This document shows, one piece after another, positions 62,566 through 64,000 of a stretch of 64,000 nucleotides of DNA (within the stretch, counting starts at the first letter, position 1; each line of letters begins with the position of its first letter). A program made the position numbers and the translations under genes. The notes below the pieces were generated by a model. That model was given only the letters and a program-made list of their open reading frames with translations, was not told where the DNA came from and made no database searches. Source of the stretch: an uncultured Holophagaceae bacterium (GTDB lineage: Bacteria > Acidobacteriota > Holophagae > Holophagales > Holophagaceae); NCBI GenBank assembly GCA_903913215.1, contig CAIWKE010000003.1:186001-250000 (forward strand). The letters are read 5' to 3'.

Positions 62566-64000
62566 ATGCTCCAATCCCCGTCCCCCACCCGGCGCGCCAT
62601 TGAGCGGCTCCCAGCGCACCTGCGGCGCTATGTGGTGGACCAGAACCCTGAGGCCTATACCCCCCGGGACCACGCGGTATGGCGGCACATCCTGCACCAG
62701 CTGGCGGCGCGCCTGAAGGACACGGCCCACGCCAGCTACCTGGAGGGCCTGGCCGCCACGGGCATCGGCCTGGAGCGCATCCCCAGCCTGGACGACATGA
62801 ACGCCAAACTGGAGGGCCTGGGCTGGTGCGCCGTGGGCGTGCGGGGCTTCATCCCCCCGGCGGTCTTCACGGAGTTGCAGTCCCTGGGCGTGCTGGCCAT
62901 CGCCGCGGATATCCGAAGCCACGAGCACATCGAGTACACCCCAGCCCCGGACATCGTCCATGAGAGCGCGGGCCACGCCCCCATCCTGGCGAATCGACGC
63001 TATGCCCAATACCTGAAGCGCTGCGGCGAAGTGGGTTTTCGCGCCATCGCCTCCGTGGAGGACCAGGCGGTCTACGAAGCCATCCGCAACCTCAGCGTGG
63101 TGAAGGAGGATCCCGCTGCCAGCGCCGACGAGGTCCGCCTGGCCGAGGAACGCCTGCGGGCCGCCGGTACCAGCCGCCGGTACGTGAGCGAGAGCACCAA
63201 GGCCAGCCGCCTCTACTGGTGGACCGCCGAGTACGGCCTGGTGGGCGATCTGGCCGCCCCCAAGCTCTACGGCGCGGGCCTCCTCAGCAGCCTGGGTGAG
63301 GCAAGCCACTGCCTCAGCGCCGCCGTGCGAAAGGTGCCCCTGGGCCTCGTCTGCACAGACACTGAATACGACATCACCCGCATGCAGCCCCAGCTCTTCG
63401 TGGCCCGGGACTTCGACCACCTCTTCGAGGTGCTGGAGACCTTCGAGGCCAGCCTAGGCTGGAAGCGGGGTGGGGACCATGGGCTTGAGGAGGCCCTGCG
63501 GGCCCGCACCGTCAACCACCTGGTGCTGGACGATGGCCTGGAGCTCACGGGCAAGGTCGTGGCCCGGATTCCCGCCAGGGGCCTGCTGGCGCCGGGCCTG
63601 GCCACGGCCCTGGCCCGCGTGGAAGGACCGGTGCAGACCTCCCGCCATGGCCAGGGCGGAGGTCGCCCCTGGCCCGGCGAGGCTTTGGTGGCCTTTGGCA
63701 GCGGCGCCCTGCCCCAGCGCGGCGCCTTCAGCCTGGACCTGCCCTCCGGCCTCTTCCTCACGGGCTTTCGCGTGGGTGAGCATGAAGTCATCAACCTGCG
63801 GGGTCACCAGGATGGCCGCCCTCTGGACCTGCCCAGCTGGGCCCTGCTCTTCCTCAGCGGGGGCCTGCCCTCGGTGGCGGGCGGCCCCGCGGACCCCGGC
63901 GCCTGGGACGCCTGGTTCGGCGATCCCTCGGCCCTGTCCGAAGGCGAGGCCGAAGCCCAGGCCCGCGAGCGCAAGGCCGCAGCTCTGCCCCAGGAACTGG
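62566..64000 (+). CDS. Aromatic amino acid hydroxylase (phenylalanine 4-monooxygenase-like, large type), 3' end outside window
   Basis: Partial: 478 codons are visible and the frame is open at the window end. Biopterin- and iron-dependent hydroxylase fold: PPAVFTELQSLGVLAIAADIRSHEHIEYTPAPDIVHESAGHAP gives iron ligands His132 and His137, and YWWTAEYGLVGD gives Glu222; YGAGLLSSLGEASHCL and TQMQPQLF-like DITRMQPQLFVARDF follow. Bacterial short enzymes are under 300 residues, so this belongs to the long bacterial type with an extra C-terminal domain of unknown function (residues about 300 on). Start ATG 62566 has AGAGG five bases upstream. Substrate (Phe, Tyr or Trp) cannot be decided. Confidence 0.88.
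   Translation, partial: MLQSPSPTRRAIERLPAHLRRYVVDQNPEAYTPRDHAVWRHILHQLAARLKDTAHASYLEGLAATGIGLERIPSLDDMNAKLEGLGWCAVGVRGFIPPAVFTELQSLGVLAIAADIRSHEHIEYTPAPDIVHESAGHAPILANRRYAQYLKRCGEVGFRAIASVEDQAVYEAIRNLSVVKEDPAASADEVRLAEERLRAAGTSRRYVSESTKASRLYWWTAEYGLVGDLAAPKLYGAGLLSSLGEASHCLSAAVRKVPLGLVCTDTEYDITRMQPQLFVARDFDHLFEVLETFEASLGWKRGGDHGLEEALRARTVNHLVLDDGLELTGKVVARIPARGLLAPGLATALARVEGPVQTSRHGQGGGRPWPGEALVAFGSGALPQRGAFSLDLPSGLFLTGFRVGEHEVINLRGHQDGRPLDLPSWALLFLSGGLPSVAGGPADPGAWDAWFGDPSALSEGEAEAQARERKAAALPQEL

Noticed and set aside
1-64000. tRNA, rRNA, riboswitch, origin or attachment-site features
   Set aside because: I looked for tRNA-like cloverleaf ends, rRNA signatures and common riboswitch cores and saw none that I could support by eye.

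Overview
GC-rich bacterial chromosome segment from a diderm (Wza-type outer-membrane exporter, several lipoprotein signal peptides). The mix of genes (very long Ig-like/kelch lipoproteins, sigma-54 two-component genes, a full Wzx/Wzy polysaccharide locus, a large-type aromatic amino acid hydroxylase) would fit an acidobacterium of the Geothrix/Holophaga kind, but that is an inference from general resemblance; no rRNA or other marker lies in the window.

Layout. (1) 1-4338: unlinked housekeeping-type genes (tail of a Pro/Arg-rich protein, O-methyltransferase, zinc alcohol dehydrogenase, GNAT, thioredoxin-like protein, SpoU-type RNA methyltransferase). (2) 5038-7131: a membrane-bound UDP-sugar 4,6-dehydratase of the WbpM/PglF type. 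(3) 7247-25648, all on the minus strand: two paralogous Ig-repeat/beta-helix lipoproteins flanking a histidine kinase and an NtrC-type sigma-54 activator, then a 2526-residue Ig/kelch lipoprotein. A well-spaced -24/-12 (sigma-54) promoter lies just upstream of one of the beta-helix genes. (4) 26017-44484: polysaccharide assembly genes: glycosyltransferases, Wzy-like polymerase, UDP-xylose synthase, Wzx-like flippase, a third beta-helix protein, CapE/CapF/CapG (UDP-L-FucNAc synthesis), a small PglC-like initiating sugar transferase, a DegT-type aminotransferase and a WbuB-like transferase. (5) 45315-52535: a visibly less GC-rich accessory island with a transposase remnant, a three-gene amino-acid activating cassette (acyl-CoA-dehydrogenase-like flavoenzyme, free-standing adenylation enzyme, carrier protein), several GNAT/FemAB-like acyltransferases and an internally deleted GNAT copy. 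(6) 52583-58564, minus strand: Wza-Wzb-Wzc export module followed by a glycosyltransferase and a ChbG/YdjC-type deacetylase. (7) 58875-64000: metallophosphoesterase, a dehydrogenase fused to a LytTR-like DNA-binding domain, an OmpR-family response regulator and a truncated aromatic amino acid hydroxylase.

How it may work together (inference): the WbpM/PglF-like dehydratase and DegT aminotransferase could make a UDP-4-amino-4,6-dideoxy sugar, the PglC-like enzyme could load such a sugar on undecaprenyl phosphate, and the glycosyltransferases (with UDP-FucNAc and UDP-xylose as donors) extend it; Wzx/Wzy flip and polymerise, and Wza/Wzb/Wzc export. The adenylation/carrier/dehydrogenase cassette could supply an unusual amino-acid-derived acyl group for an amino sugar of that polymer. 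The secreted beta-helix proteins look like polysaccharide-acting or polysaccharide-binding proteins, at least one of them probably under sigma-54 control.

The most unusual items are the dehydrogenase-LytTR fusion, the amino-acid activating cassette whose adenylation pocket reads as asparagine-like, and the sigma-54 circuit placed between two beta-helix paralogues.
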